Origin: Eriocheir sinensis
Lineage: Eukaryota > Arthropoda > Malacostraca > Decapoda > Varunidae
Reading direction: 5' to 3'
Assembly (NCBI RefSeq): GCF_024679095.1
Contig: NC_066563.1
Location: forward strand, 3,629,428 to 3,693,427
Length of the DNA: 64,000 nt
Made by a program: the position numbers and the translations under genes. The notes under the pieces were generated by a model. It searched no databases. It was given only the letters and a program-made list of their open reading frames with translations, and was not told the DNA's origin. Shown here piece after piece: positions 48,640 through 59,326 of this stretch (position 1 is its first letter; the number at the start of each line of letters is the position of its first letter).

Positions 48640-48647
48640 TGACGTCA
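48640..48647. promoter_or_regulatory. CRE palindrome TGACGTCA
   Basis: Perfect 8-bp CREB/ATF site within the CpG-rich promoter, 84 bp before the TATA-like box. Occupancy is inferred. Confidence 0.5.
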
Positions 48648-48730
48648 CAGTCCCAAAGGCTGTACGGGGCGGGAGCGCTGCTGGGGCGGCGGTGGGCGGC
48701 GAGTCAGGTGGGGCTGGCAGGCGGCGGGGG

Positions 48731-48736
48731 TATAAG
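48731..48736 (+). promoter_or_regulatory. TATA-like box
   Basis: GGGTATAAGGG inside the GC-rich block. It predicts a start near 48760, leaving a leader of about 250 nt before ATG 49015. Confidence 0.4.
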
Positions 48737-48760
48737 GGAGATGAAGGGCCGGGAACCAAT

Positions 48761-48898
48761 ATGTCTGCTGTCAGGGCCACTCGGCACTACAATCAGGGCG
48801 CGCTCTCTCATTGGTGGGCGGGTCGGCCCTCCAGCACCCTCAGCAAGTGCACCAGTCGGGCGAGAAATAGATTCAGCGGTATACATCACCGCCATTAG
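48761..48898 (+). other. Possible upstream ORF (45 codons)
   Basis: ATG at 48761 opens a 45-codon frame that stops at 48898, before the main ATG. If transcription starts upstream of it, it could dampen translation. Its context is weak, and a start site just downstream would remove it. Confidence 0.25.
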
Positions 48899-49014
48899 GA
48901 GCACTGTCAATTCCAGGGGAGCGGGACCCCGTGGCCGAGTCAGAATTTCAATTTTTAGCCCGTGAGCGTCAGTCTTTGGTGACAGAGGACAAAAAGTGGA
49001 GGTTGAGGGCCAGC

Positions 49015-49460
49015 ATGGCGGAGGCGCTGGTCGGGTCGGCGGCGCCAGTACCTCGCCAGGTCGCCTGTGGTCAGGTCACGGTCCCCCCGCAGGTCACGCC
49101 GCCCTACGCCGAGTTCTTCACGTCGTTGCCCCAGAGTCATACGCCACCCGCACCCTACGCCCACGCCTATCCGCACCACGCCCAGCCGCAGCAGCAGCAG
49201 CAGCAGCAACAGCAGGGGGTGCGAGGCGAGCTGAATAACGCGAGTCCGCCGCTGACGGCCGGCACCTGCCTGACCCACCTGGGCCAGGTGGTGAACCAGG
49301 TGGTAGGCGGCCCTCCCGTACAGGTGGGGGACTACGGCGCGCCCTACCCCGGGGGTGTGGCCGGTCAGGCGGGCGGGGGCTGCGTCACCACCAGCGGCAC
49401 CACCACCCTCAGCAGCACCAGCACCAGCAGGACCAACGGCGTCAGCAGGCCGGGCAGCAT

Positions 49461-49492
<32 letters not shown>

Positions 49493-49570
49493 CCTACTGT
49501 GAGGAGGAGGAGCTGCCATCGTGTGCCTTCGCCCACCCACACCTGCACGGCCTGCCCTTCCTCGTACACG
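49015..49570 (+). CDS. Fer2: bHLH gene exon 1: polyQ/proline-rich N-terminus
   Basis: 185 codons plus one base, donor GTGAGT. The two glutamine runs (9 and 10 residues) are encoded mainly by CAG and so are potentially length-variable. No domain is recognised; the composition suggests a disordered activation region. Confidence 0.85.
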
Positions 49571-52500
49571 GTGAGTCTTGGCGGCGAGGCGGCGGGCGAG
49601 GCGGAGGAGTGAAGGTGGGGGTGCCCTGAGCACGTGGCTTCCTCCTGTACTGACCTGGCCGTGTGACCTCGGCAGCCTGTGTAATCTGTGTCTTTATAGT
49701 GGTGTACATGCATCCGTGTCCCCTGTCTCTGCCATCGCCAATTGCCTCACTCCTCTTCACATGCCCGTCACCTTGTCCTCCCCCATCCATCTTCATATAC
49801 TCTCCCCTCTATCTCTCTTCCCCATCCCTCTACCTGTCTCTCCCTCCTCTTCCACCTGCCTCCGCCCTTTACCCTACTCTACCCCTTCTGCCTTTGTTTC
49901 CACCCCCTTCCTCCCCCTCTGCCCCATTTTCTGTGTTCACCTGCCCCCGTTATCATCACCTTTCCCTTTAAACACCTTACCCTGCCTAACGCCTCCCTAC
50001 CCCCCTTCTAACTTACCTCCATCAGCTCCCTCCCTTTCCCTCACCCTCTACCTTCCCTCTATCAGCTCCCCTTCATCCCCTCTGCTCATCTGTTTATCTC
50101 CCCTTACTATTCCTTGCTATATCACTATCTCTAAACTCCCTTCTCCTCCTTCCCCTTCTCTAACTCCCCCTGAACCTCCCATACCATAATTGAACCTTAC
50201 CATTCAGTTTCTCTCCCCCACCTCTACCCCCCTCCATTCCCTCCTCCCACCCCTACTATATCTCCCCCTTTCCTTGCAACCTATTCCACATTCAAGTCCT
50301 CTGTTCTTCCCCCTTCACTCGTACTCTCATCCCACTCCACCCTCGCTACTCCACCTCCCGCTCATCTCATCTTCATCCACTTTCTAAACCTTCACCTTTG
50401 TCATATCTCTTCCACCTACATCCACATTCCACACCCTTCACCAGTCCCCCTTTTCCCCACCCTGATCCTCACCCTATTTCTAGAGTCATCTCCCCCATCT
50501 CCCCCTCCCCTTCCTCTTCCTCACATCCCCATCCCTCTTCTCCTCCTCCTGACATCTGTTTATAACCCTATACTCACCTATTTCACCTTCCCCTCCTCAC
50601 CCCTCCTCTCCCCTTTTCTTCTTTCCTCTCCATTCCCTCCATTCCCCATCCCTATCCTCCTTCCTTTTTTTTTTTTTTACAACAAAGGAGACAGCTCAAG
50701 GGCACAAAAAAAAAGGAAACAATAATATAAAAAAAAGCCCGCTAATTTTTACTTTTCCATCCCCATTCATATCCACATCCACATCGACCCACTCCATCAT
50801 TCCCTTCCTTCACATACGTTCCTATGCCTATATCTATTTTCTATCCTTCAGTCTTGTTTCTATGTCTATTTCTATTGTCTTTCCTGTGTCTCCGTCTATT
50901 CCTTCATCATAATCCTTTCCATTATTTATCCACCCTGGCATCCACCTGTTCCATTCCTTCCTTTCCTCTTTTTTTTTTTTTTTACAACAAAGGAGACAGC
51001 TCAAGGGCACAAAAAAGGAAACAATAATAAAAAAGCCCGCTACTCGCTGCTCCGACAAAAAAAGAATCAAAAGAGGTGGCCGAAAGAGAGGTCAATCTTT
51101 TCTACTCCCGTTTCTATGCCTTACAGTATATTCCTTCATCGCTATCTTTCTCATTACCCATTCATACCCTGATCTTCCTCCACCTCCTCCACTCCATATC
51201 ATTCCACTTTCTCAACCCTTCTTCATCCACATAACTGCTACCCCCTACCACTCCACTCCCCCATTCCCTTACAATTTATATCTTCATAACTATCTTTCTT
51301 ATTCTCCATTCACACCCTAATCTTCCTCCACCTCCGCCACTCCCTATCATTCCACTTTCTCAACCCTTCTTCATCCACATAACTGCTACCCCCTACCACT
51401 CCATATATCACCCCCATTCCCTACCACCTCTCTCCCTACCACAGCCCCCACACTAAGTCTATCCACCCCTACTATTTCCCTACCATTCCACCCATCACCC
51501 TTTCCACCATCCTCCCACTTCTCTATTCTAACACCTCTACTCCACTACTCCACTCCTAATTCCCCCCCCGCCCCTTGCAACCCTGCCGTCACCCTTCTGC
51601 TTTTCTAACTCCACATGAACCTCCCCTACCATTATTGTCCCCTTCCACTCAGTTTCTCACCCCTACCTCTACCCCACTCCATCCCAACTATATCTTCCCC
51701 ACCTCTTCCACTTTAACCTTCCTATTCCCCTGTACTCTCCTCTCCCCTACCGTCCATTCCCTCCCTCATCCCCACCCTACCCCCTTCGTCATCCCCACCA
51801 CATTAAATAACTCAAACCTCCACTTCCCTCCTCCCTCTTCCCTTGCCCCCTCCTCCCCCTTCACTCTTTCCTGCACTCTTCTACTTCCCCACCCCTCCCC
51901 TGCCCTTCCCTCCCCATTCTTCCTCTTTCCTCACTCTTCCGTAGAACCCTATTCCCCTATTTTCCCCCTTTCATAACCCCTTCCCTTCCCATACCTCTCC
52001 TCCCACTTAACCCTTCCTTAATATTCCACTCCCCTATCTGCCTCCTCCCCTTCCTTTCCCTCTCCTCCCATTCATTACTGCAGACCATACTTGCCGATTT
52101 TCCCTTCCCCTTCTTTCCTCTCCTCTCCCCTTTCCTCCCCTTCACTCCTCATTCCTATCCTCGTCCTCCTGCATTTCCAGGCACATCAGCAGTAAGTAGC
52201 GGGCTTTTTTTTTTTTTTTTCATTATTGTTTTCTTTTTTTACGCCCCTGCACTGTCTCCTCTGCTGTAAAAAAAAATAAAAATAAAAATAAACTACTTCC
52301 CTACTCCACACTCCCCTTTCCCTCTCCTTCCTTCTTACCCTGTCTATCATCCTATCTTCCTATTTCGCCTTTCCTATTCGTCTTCTATTCCTTCTTACCC
52401 ATACCAGTCATCCTCCTCCTTTACTCCCTCTTTCACATTCTTTACCCATTCCCTTTCACTAATATATATAATTCTATCTCCCTATTTCCACTATTCCTAT

Positions 52501-55500
52501 CCTCTTCCCATTCCTTGTCACCCCTTTTGTATCACCCTATTTCCCTATTCCTCCTTTCCTATCCTCCTCTTATTCCATTTCTCCTATAGCTATCATCCTT
52601 CTCCCTTCCCCCCCTTTTCCTATCCTCCTCTTATTCCATTTCTCCTATAGCTATCATCCTTCTCCCTTCCCCCCCCTTTCCCTATCCTCCTTCCATTCCT
52701 CTTCATCCATTTCCATCATCCTACTTCCCTATTTACCATCTTCCTATCCCACTCCCCTTCCCTCATACTTATTCTCTTCATCCTACTTTCCTATTCCTTT
52801 CCCTCCTATCCCACCCCCCTTTCCCCCTCCCCTGACAGATAGCACAGGTGGGTTGAGGAGGAGGGGAAAGAGATGGGGAGAGGAGAGGGGGGAGAAAGAT
52901 GGACGCCTCCCACCCACTAGATCAATATCGCATCTCGCCTTCCTCAAAATGGCGGGAGGAAGGACAGTAAAACACCTGGCTTTAGGGGGCTTCGTGTGCT
53001 GCTTTGTTTTGATTTGTTTAATGTACAGGTGTTGTTAAGTATCAATGGTGGGTCTTACAAAGTCCCTCCACGGATTGGCTTGGCCCACGGTGTTATGGAA
53101 TCGCTCAACACGAGTATATGGCGTTGTCGATATCTATGCTGGCGGACAAAGACCAGAATCTATTAGTCATTTGTACTCCGTGTCTTATTGTATGGCTGTG
53201 AGGCATGGACGCTGAATAGTGACTTGGCAAGGAGTGTCGATGGCTTTGGTATTATTTTATATTCTTTGGTCTATTTTGTTGTTATTTTTTTATTATTGTG
53301 TTTAATTTTTTATTAGGTTCTATTGTCCTATTGTTATTTCCTCTTACAGCGTTAATTTATCATTTTCATTTTGAATTCTTCAGTAAATATGTTTGTGTTT
53401 CGTTATGCAACATTTTCATGGTCGTTCTCTTAAGTCTAACATTAACCCACAAGGTTCAAGTCATTCATGCTAGCTATACACACCTGCAAATCTATAGCGT
53501 GACTATAACAAAGCGATGTCAAAAGGAAAAAGGATCATGGGAATGGGGAGTATGTATCTACACTTCAGTTCGGGAAAGACCTATGACTGCACTAGTATGA
53601 CATAAACTGCTGATGATGATGATGTATGACATACGTGGTTTTTTCTTGCCATCAGCCGAATATAGCTATTAGGCCAGTTTAATGGTTAGTTGAGGGTTTT
53701 TTTCACTTATAATTAATTATTTAGTTTTCATTTAAATTTTACATCTTAAAACATACATACCACTCATTCAACAAGACATACATACAAACAATGCACACAG
53801 TGTTAGCAATGGTAGTGATGTGAAATGATACAAGCTGATCATGGTGACGATGATGATGATGATTATAATAATGATGATGATGATGATGACAACTTGACGT
53901 GTGTGTGTGTGTGTTTGTGTGTGCAGGCGAGGAGGGGGAGGAGGAGTACTACCCGACGGGCTCCCCTTACCGGGTCCAGCGCCACGCCGCCAACATCCGG
54001 GAGAGGAAGAGAATGCTCAGGTGAGTACCAGGTCTTTTAGCAGGTGTGTGTGTGTGTGTGTGTGTGTGTGTCACTGTTATGTCTTTGTAAGTATGTCTGT
54101 ATCTTTGTCTTTGTGTTTGTCTGTTTGTCCGTTAATCTGTCTGCGTCTTTATGTTTTTTGTCTCTCCCTTTTCCTCACTATCTGTCTACTTGTTTGCCTG
54201 TCTGTGTGTTAGTGTTTATATGCCTAACTCTTATTTTGACGGTGTTAATAGTTTTCTTCAGCACTTTATTATTTTAAACTTAGATTGGTACCCTTCTAGC
54301 TCGTCCCCCAGATCTTCGTCTCCTCCTTCTCCATCGCTTTTTATCTTGGTTCCGATTAAGCCTGTTTTTCGTCACTGATTTTCATCTCTTCCTTTTCCCT
54401 CGCATTATCTCATATGAGCCTGAACTGACCTGACCGATTTCTCAGTCATTCCCAGCAGTAGCTAGTTTATCTTACTCTCCTCATAATTCTTTCCTTTTTC
54501 AATACTCTTCTTCCCCTCCTCATACTCGTTGAGCCCAGATTGACACCTCGCTCGTTCCCCAGCATTACTAAACTCTCACCCTCCTCGTCTTATCCATATT
54601 CTGATCAGTCTTTCCTTCTTCGCTCTTCTTCCTCTCCCCTCGTCTCAGTTGAGCCCAGATTGACACTTTTCTCACTCGTCCCCCAGCAGTATCAACTCAG
54701 CCTTCGAGGAGCTGAGAACACACGTCCCCACCTTCCCCTACGAGAAGAGGCTCAGCAAGATCGACACGCTGCGCCTCGCCATCGCCTACATCGCCTTGCT
54801 GCGAGAACTACTCACCTCCGACCACGACCCCATCACCTACATCGAGAAGGGGCTGCGGGGGGAGCTTCCCTCAGACCAGTGCAACATATGGAACACGAGT
54901 GGTAGGTTGGAGTGCCGTGGAGGTTGTGTTGGGAGGGTTGGGGTTGGTTTGGTTAGGAGGGTTAGTGTTGGGTGTGGTGATGGTGGTGGCTGGGTGTTGG
55001 GGGTTGTGTTTTGGTGTTGGGGTGGTGAAGGTGTTGTTAGAAGTGTTGGTTTTGTGTTAGGGGTGCTGGTGTAGGGGGTGCTGTGAAGGTTGCGTTAGGA
55101 GGGGTAGTGCTGGGGTGGTATTTTGGCGTTGGGGTGGTGTTGAAAGGATTGGCGTTAGGGGCGATGTGGAGGTTGTGTTATTAGGAAGGGTGGTGTTGGT
55201 GGTGGTGTTCTGGTGTTGGGAAAGTGTTGGTGTTGTGTTTAGGGGGTTGGTGTTCGGGGTGGTGTTGGTGGTGGTGTTCTGGTGTTGGGGTGGTGTTGGG
55301 GTGTTTAGAAGGTTGGTGTTGAGATTGACGTTGGTGGTGTGTTTGGAGTGTTGCGTCAGGGTTTTAAACGTCATAATATGTGGCTTTCATGCGTCTTTTA
55401 ATTCCAGTTTCGGGACGGAGTTAGTTAGAAGTGTTGGATTTTCACAGTAAAGTCGCCAAATTACAAACTCAGTCGTAAAAGGCGATGCAAAAAATCAATA

Positions 55501-56236
55501 AAACCAAATAAGCACGCCTTGAAAAACGGGTGAAAAAAGCCAAATCAGCCACACTGTTGTTGGTGGAGACTAATACGAGGTTTAAAATATCAGTCATTGG
55601 TGTTGGGTTTGAAGGGCTGGTGGTGTTGGGCGGTATTAGCAGTTATTTTCTAATGCAAGAGTTAAACATTGTCGCCATTCTTTCATTCCTTTCACTGGTA
55701 AACCCTGTCTTCACCTTTCTTCGTCTGTATTTCCTCCTTCCTTCGACTTAAACTTTCAAGACTTATCACGGTCATCTTTTTTAAGGGAGCAGCGTGTTTT
55801 ATGAGTTTTTCTTTTTTCATACTATTTTGCCCTCGCTTTCCTTTTTTCATACTATTTTGCCCTCGCTTGCCGTAAGTAATAAAAAAAACTCTTTCATTCA
55901 TTAGCTTCCCTACAATTCACTCCTGTTATACCTTCCCAACACTCAGTCTCGGCATCCTTCCTTACATGCATTCCTAATATCTGTTCCTGACATCTCTCCC
56001 TTACATCCATTCCTAACATCCTTTCTTCTCATCCTTAACACCCCTTCTTAATAGCCATTCCTGACCTCCCTTCCCTTCATTCCACCCCTGACACCCCTTC
56101 CTAACATGCCATCTCTCCCCAAGCAGATCTCACCGCCAGACTATCCTGGATCAACTGGGAAAACCTTGGCGTGAGTCCAAGTCGACGGTCCATCTTCTCC
56201 TCCATCTCCATTAGCAACGACGCCCTCAACAACTGA
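49015..56236 (+). CDS. Fer2: bHLH transcription factor, Fer2 / 48-related (PTF1A-like) group, 4 exons
   Basis: Exons 49015-49570, 53927-54020, 54687-54901 and 56127-56236 join in phase to 975 nt, 324 residues. The N-terminal half is Pro/Gln/Gly-rich with polyQ at 59-67 and 150-159. The bHLH spans about 203-256: basic region [11 protein letters not shown] (E211 and R212 for E-box contact), helix 1 [15 protein letters not shown], loop PYEKRLSK, helix 2 [15 protein letters not shown] conserved tail, [14 protein letters not shown] and later [13 protein letters not shown], follows. PYEKRLSK plus TLRLAI is typical of the PTF1A/Fer1-Fer2-Fer3 group; the WINWENLGV tail and Ser-Ser before INSAF fit my memory of insect Fer2 best, but Fer1/PTF1A is possible. 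Known role of Drosophila Fer2: development and maintenance of subsets of dopaminergic and clock neurons. ATG 49015 has a strong context (GCCAGCATGG); the frame is open upstream only from non-ATG codons. Confidence 0.9.
49740..50660. repeat. Pyrimidine-rich intron 1 of the bHLH gene
   Basis: C/T-rich with CCC(T/C)CC blocks; no exon or other gene is seen. The same composition runs between the LINE tails to 52850. Confidence 0.8.
50665..50745 (-). mobile_element. Jockey-like LINE tail (antisense)
   Basis: T-run, then ACAACAAAGGAGACAGCTCA and AAGCCCGCTA: the reverse complement of the 18733-18810 tail. Confidence 0.8.
50969..51096 (-). mobile_element. Jockey-like LINE tail (antisense), longer
   Basis: As 50665-50745 but extends through AAGCCCGCTACTCGCTGCTC to GAGAGGTCAAT, matching the family's 3' UTR. 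Confidence 0.85.
51100..52186. repeat. Pyrimidine-rich intron with 148-bp duplication
   Basis: AACCCTTCTTCATCCACATA occurs at 51214 and 51362 (148-bp period). The rest is C/T-rich without features. Confidence 0.75.
52187..52278 (+). mobile_element. Jockey-like LINE tail
   Basis: CAGTAAGTAGCGGGCTTTTT and GCACTGTCTCCTCTGCTGTA followed by poly-A. Confidence 0.8.
52279..52850. repeat. Pyrimidine-rich intron with ~63-bp duplication
   Basis: TCCTATCCTCCTCTTATTCC occurs near 52557 and 52618 and is followed each time by CTATAGCTATCATCCTTC. Confidence 0.75.
53085..53251 (+). mobile_element. Non-LTR retrotransposon fragment, RTE-like
   Basis: With one frameshift it reads [16 protein letters not shown] ... 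[20 protein letters not shown], the C-terminal YGCE-W-L motif of reverse transcriptases of RTE-type LINEs. It lies in bHLH intron 1. Confidence 0.75.
53252..53926. other. 3' part of bHLH intron 1
   Basis: AT-rich unique DNA with (GAT)n at 53845-53888 and (TG)n at 53899-53922 that runs into the exon 2 acceptor. Confidence 0.6.
53927..54020 (+). CDS. Fer2: bHLH gene exon 2: acidic stretch and basic DNA-binding region
   Basis: 94 nt, phase 1 in and phase 2 out. It encodes an acidic run and the basic region ending KRML. The acceptor's pyrimidine tract is replaced by a (TG)n/TTTG run, and a second (TG)n array begins 22 bp after the donor. Confidence 0.92.
54042..54072. repeat. (TG)n after exon 2 of the bHLH gene
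   Basis: About 15 TG units start 22 bp after the donor. Confidence 0.95.
54687..54901 (+). CDS. Fer2: bHLH gene exon 3: helix 1, loop, helix 2
   Basis: Phase 2 in and phase 1 out, donor GTAGGT. The acceptor reads CCCCAGCAG, a NAGNAG pair: the first AG gives Ser-Ser-Ile-Asn, the second Ser-Ile-Asn. I used the first. It also encodes the [14 protein letters not shown] block. Confidence 0.94.
54902..55370. repeat. GTTGG-rich degenerate array in bHLH intron 3
   Basis: GGTGTTGGGGTGGTGTT-type units recur throughout; strongly G/T-skewed on the plus strand. Confidence 0.8.
55425..55585. repeat. Dispersed repeat R2, copy 2
   Basis: AAGTGTTGGATTTTCACAGT ... AAATTACAAACTCAGTCGT ... CACGCCTTGAAAA ... 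GACTAATACGAGGTTTAAAA parallels 19770-19980. Confidence 0.7.
55652..55889 (+). mobile_element. Jockey-like LINE 3'-end fragment
   Basis: ATGCAAGAGTTAAACATTG, TCATTCCTTTCACTGGTAAA and a TTTTGCCCTCGCTTGCCGTA tail match 18545-18810. A 33-bp block is duplicated near its end (55825 and 55850). Confidence 0.75.
56127..56236 (+). CDS. Fer2: bHLH gene exon 4: C-terminal WINWENLGV motif, stop TGA
   Basis: Acceptor CCAAGCAG, phase 1, 37 codons including stop. [13 protein letters not shown] is the conserved C-terminal motif. The last codons and the stop belong to the first unit of a tandem array. Confidence 0.9.
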
Positions 56237-56850
56237 TCCTTCTGAACACAACAAGGGCCAGGGACACAAATGACGTCAGAATGTCGCCTGCAGCCCCTTC
56301 ACCCCCTCCTACAGGACTTCTTCAGCGTTGGGGAAAGGACGCCGTGATTGATAACTGATTCTTTTAACCATAACCAAGGCCAGGGACACGAAGAACTCCA
56401 CAATGCCTCCCTGTAGCCCCGCCCCTTCACCCTCTCCTACAGGACTTCTTCAGCGTTGGGGAGAGGACGCCATGATTGATAACTGATCCTTTTGACCATA
56501 ACCAAGGCCAGGGACACGAAGGACTCCACAATGCCTCCCTGTAGCCCCTTCACCCCCTCCTACAGGACTTCTTCAGCGTTGGGGAGAGGACGCCATGATC
56601 GATAACTGATCCTTTTGACCATAACCAAGGCCAGGGACACGAAGGACTCCACAATGCCTCCCTGTAGCCCCTTCACCCCCTCCTACAGGACTTCTTCATC
56701 GTTGGAAAGAGAGCCTCAAAATCGATAACTGATCCTTCTGACCATAACAAAGGCGAAGGACACAAGGACTCCACAATGTCGCTCAGAACTCCTTCACCTT
56801 CTCCTACGGGCATCCTTTGGCGTTGGAGAGAAAGCATTATTATCGATATC
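56219..56850 (+). repeat. 123-bp tandem array overlapping the bHLH stop codon
   Basis: ACAGGACTTCTTCAGCGTTG recurs at 56311, 56439, 56562, 56685 and (diverged) 56806: periods 128, 123, 123 and 121. The first unit begins in coding sequence (GACGCC...AACTGATCCTT), so the array forms the start of the 3' UTR. Confidence 0.9.
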
Positions 56851-57660
56851 TATTCTTGACGATCCTTTGGCCCTCTGGATAATAGAGTATCGAAACCTCT
56901 GACTCTGCTTTCCTTTGGGCATCGGAAAAAAAAGACATCATAACCGCTATTCTTTTTTCAATGTGGAGGATCATAATCGATACTATGGCGGCTTGGAGAA
57001 GAGTATCGAAACCACTTCTGTATCCCTTCCAGCACTAGAGACAAGAGAATCATGCCCTTTGTGTCTTCTAAAGGGATCATGCAGCATCAGTAGAAGAGGA
57101 TCAGTATAGTCAACTCTCAGAACTAGTTTCGATCAGCTGATAAAAGTGGAACTGATGTATGAGTGGTAAATATTATGTGGATTTTGTTGTGTTCTGGTCC
57201 ATGTACTTTATGAGAAAACGAGAAATAATGCGGAAAAAAATACTCACGTGTAGAATGAAAAGAAAACGGTGAATATATTTGTGTTTTTAGATGAGTTACG
57301 TGGTATTCAACAGATATGTGGCGGGGATAACAGTGTGCGATCGAGGAACTAAAGAAATATTGAAAGAAATTTAGCAAAGATATTTTCAGTTTGCTAACAT
57401 TAAACCAACGAGTGACGACGATAGTTATACGATGCTTTGTGAGTGTATACAGATAAATATGATGAAGATTGTAGAGTGATAGACAGAACACTATCAGGTG
57501 ACTCAGGAGATATAAGCGGGTGGCGAAGATGAGTGTTCCACGATATTTTATGAGCGGGAAAACAATAATGAAAACAATACAGACACAAAGACATCTATAG
57601 TGCTAAGCGAACAGTCTGATACTCTTAATAATAACTAAATATAATTCGAGTGAGTGGTGA
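56851..57660. other. Probable bHLH 3' UTR or downstream DNA
   Basis: AT-rich unique sequence; no AATAAA could be assigned with confidence and no further coding exon is seen. Confidence 0.45.
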
Positions 57661-57679
57661 AAGTATGCATAGCGCCGGG

Positions 57680-58310
57680 TGAATATACAGAGTGCCAAAT
57701 ATCATACAGTGCCAAATAGTTATATAAACGCCTGATATTCTTAACCGCAAATTTCATACAAAGGAGTGATTAATGTAAGATCAACGTGTGCCAAATGTCT
57801 TAGAGTGTCAAATATCATAGACTACAAAATATCAAAGTGCCAAATATTATACAGCGACAAAATATCATAGTCGAACATCACTGTGTTAAAAATCAGTTTC
57901 AAATATTATACAGTGCCAATTATCAGAGTCAAATATCAAAGACTGTCAAATAATATACAGTGTCAAATATCACGGAGCCACAGATCGTACAGTGCCAAAT
58001 ATCATAAAGAGCTGGATATCATACGGTGCCAAATATTATAGTGCCAAACATCCCGCAGTGCCAAATATCATATCAGTGCCAAATATTATACAGTGCCAAA
58101 TATCATAAGGAGCTGGATATCATACGGTGCCAAATATTATAGTGTCAAACATCCCGCAGTGCCAAATATCATATCAGTGCCAAATATTATACAGTGCCAA
58201 ATATCATAAAGAGCTGGATATCATACGGTGCCAAATATTATAGTGTCAAACATCACAAGTGCCAAATATCATATCAGTGCCAAATATTATACAGTGCCAA
58301 ATATGATGAT
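57680..58310. repeat. AGTGCCAAATATCATA tandem array (~100-bp higher order)
   Basis: Short 13-25-bp modules of AGTGCCAAATAT(C/T)ATA. From 58000 on they form ~100-bp units containing AGAGCTGGATATCATACGGT. Confidence 0.92.
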
Positions 58311-58974
58311 TCCTTCTGATCTGACGTGATTTTTTAATTGTGCGATAAAAAAATTATGTTGAAAGCGGCTTAGTGGCGGTTCTGCAATAGTGATGGGTGT
58401 CGAAAATAATGATGATGATGTGTGATATTTTAAGGATATTGTTTTGAGACTGTTTTTTTAATTATTTTCAGTGAGAGGAGACAAACCAAGACCATGTGGA
58501 AAAAAAAATCCCGCTACGTGACGCTCCTAAAATATTTAAATGTTCCAAAAGAGATTCAGGTGAGATATTAAGGAGTGCCTGAAGAAAATAGTGAAAAGAA
58601 AAACAGCTGCGTCATACTGATTGTGTTAAAAATAATAAATAGTGAAATTGATATCGAAGAAAATAATGAAAAGAAAAACAGTTACGTCATATTAATAGTG
58701 TAAAAAATAAAATGGTGAAATTGATATCGGAAAAAATAATGAAAAGAAAAACAGTTGCGTCATATTAATAGTGTAAAACATAATAAATGGTAATATTGAT
58801 ATCGTAAAGTCAAAATTGATATCGTAAAGTCAAAATTGATATCGTAAAGTCAAACTATTAATACCTGGGAGAGTTGTGCGTGATGTTAACAGTGCCATTG
58901 ATAAACGGGGAACAATTAATGCCTCAAGATATCGTACTTCAAGACAGTGTGCGTGATATTAACGGTGATATTAA
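58311..58974. repeat. AT-rich DNA with ~70-bp degenerate repeat
   Basis: AATAATGAAAAGAAAAACAG(C/T)TGCGTCAT recurs at ~58590, 58665 and 58735; ATTGATATCGTAAAGTCAAA occurs three times at 58795-58855. Confidence 0.8.
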
Positions 58975-59227
58975 CCCGTCCGCTGCGATTGGCACGGATT
59001 CGACTTTCACTGGTAGCCTGGTATAACATAATAGTCCCAGGTCCTTTTCTGTCTCTGTGGTGGATAGTGGAGTGTTTCTCGTGTGGTATTGGTGTGCTGG
59101 ATATCCTCTCCCATGGTGCAGGACTTTATATTTTTCCTCATTGAATTGTAGCAGCCACTTTTTGTTCCATTCCTGTAGCTTGGTGATGTCTTCTTGTAGG
59201 AAATCCACGGTCAAGGGGTTAAAAACG
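58975..59227 (-). mobile_element. CR1/L2-like LINE reverse-transcriptase fragment
   Basis: The minus strand reads LQEDITKLQEWNKKWLLQFN, EEKYKVLHHGRG and NTPLSTTETEKDLGLL, the region after the catalytic core of CR1-type reverse transcriptases. Confidence 0.85.
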
Positions 59228-59249
59228 TGAGCATAAGAGGTTTGCATAA

Positions 59250-59326
59250 GAGGTGTAGTGGTTAGCGGCCTTTTTTGTTTTTCATACTTTTTTGCCCTTG
59301 AGCTGCTTCCTTTACTGTGAAAAAAA
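59250..59326 (+). mobile_element. Jockey-like LINE tail
   Basis: GTAGTGGTTAGCGGCCTTTT and TTGCCCTTGAGCTGCTTCCT followed by an A-run. Confidence 0.75.

Larger units (their letters stand above)
48340..49014 (+). promoter_or_regulatory. CpG-rich promoter and 5' leader of the bHLH gene
   Basis: About 675 bp of GC- and CpG-rich unique sequence stand out sharply from the flanking (ATT)n/(TTG)n DNA. Five CCAAT boxes are seen: reverse at 48415, 48445 and 48810, forward at 48587 and 48756. There is a perfect CRE at 48640-48647 and a TATA-like TATAAG at 48731-48736. Position just before a bHLH first exon supports promoter function; the exact start site is inferred only. Confidence 0.7.

Noticed and set aside
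48340..48965. Overlapping 94-166-codon frames in the CpG-rich region
   Set aside because: GC-rich promoter DNA opens all frames; arginine/alanine-rich translations have no domain and precede the real ATG.
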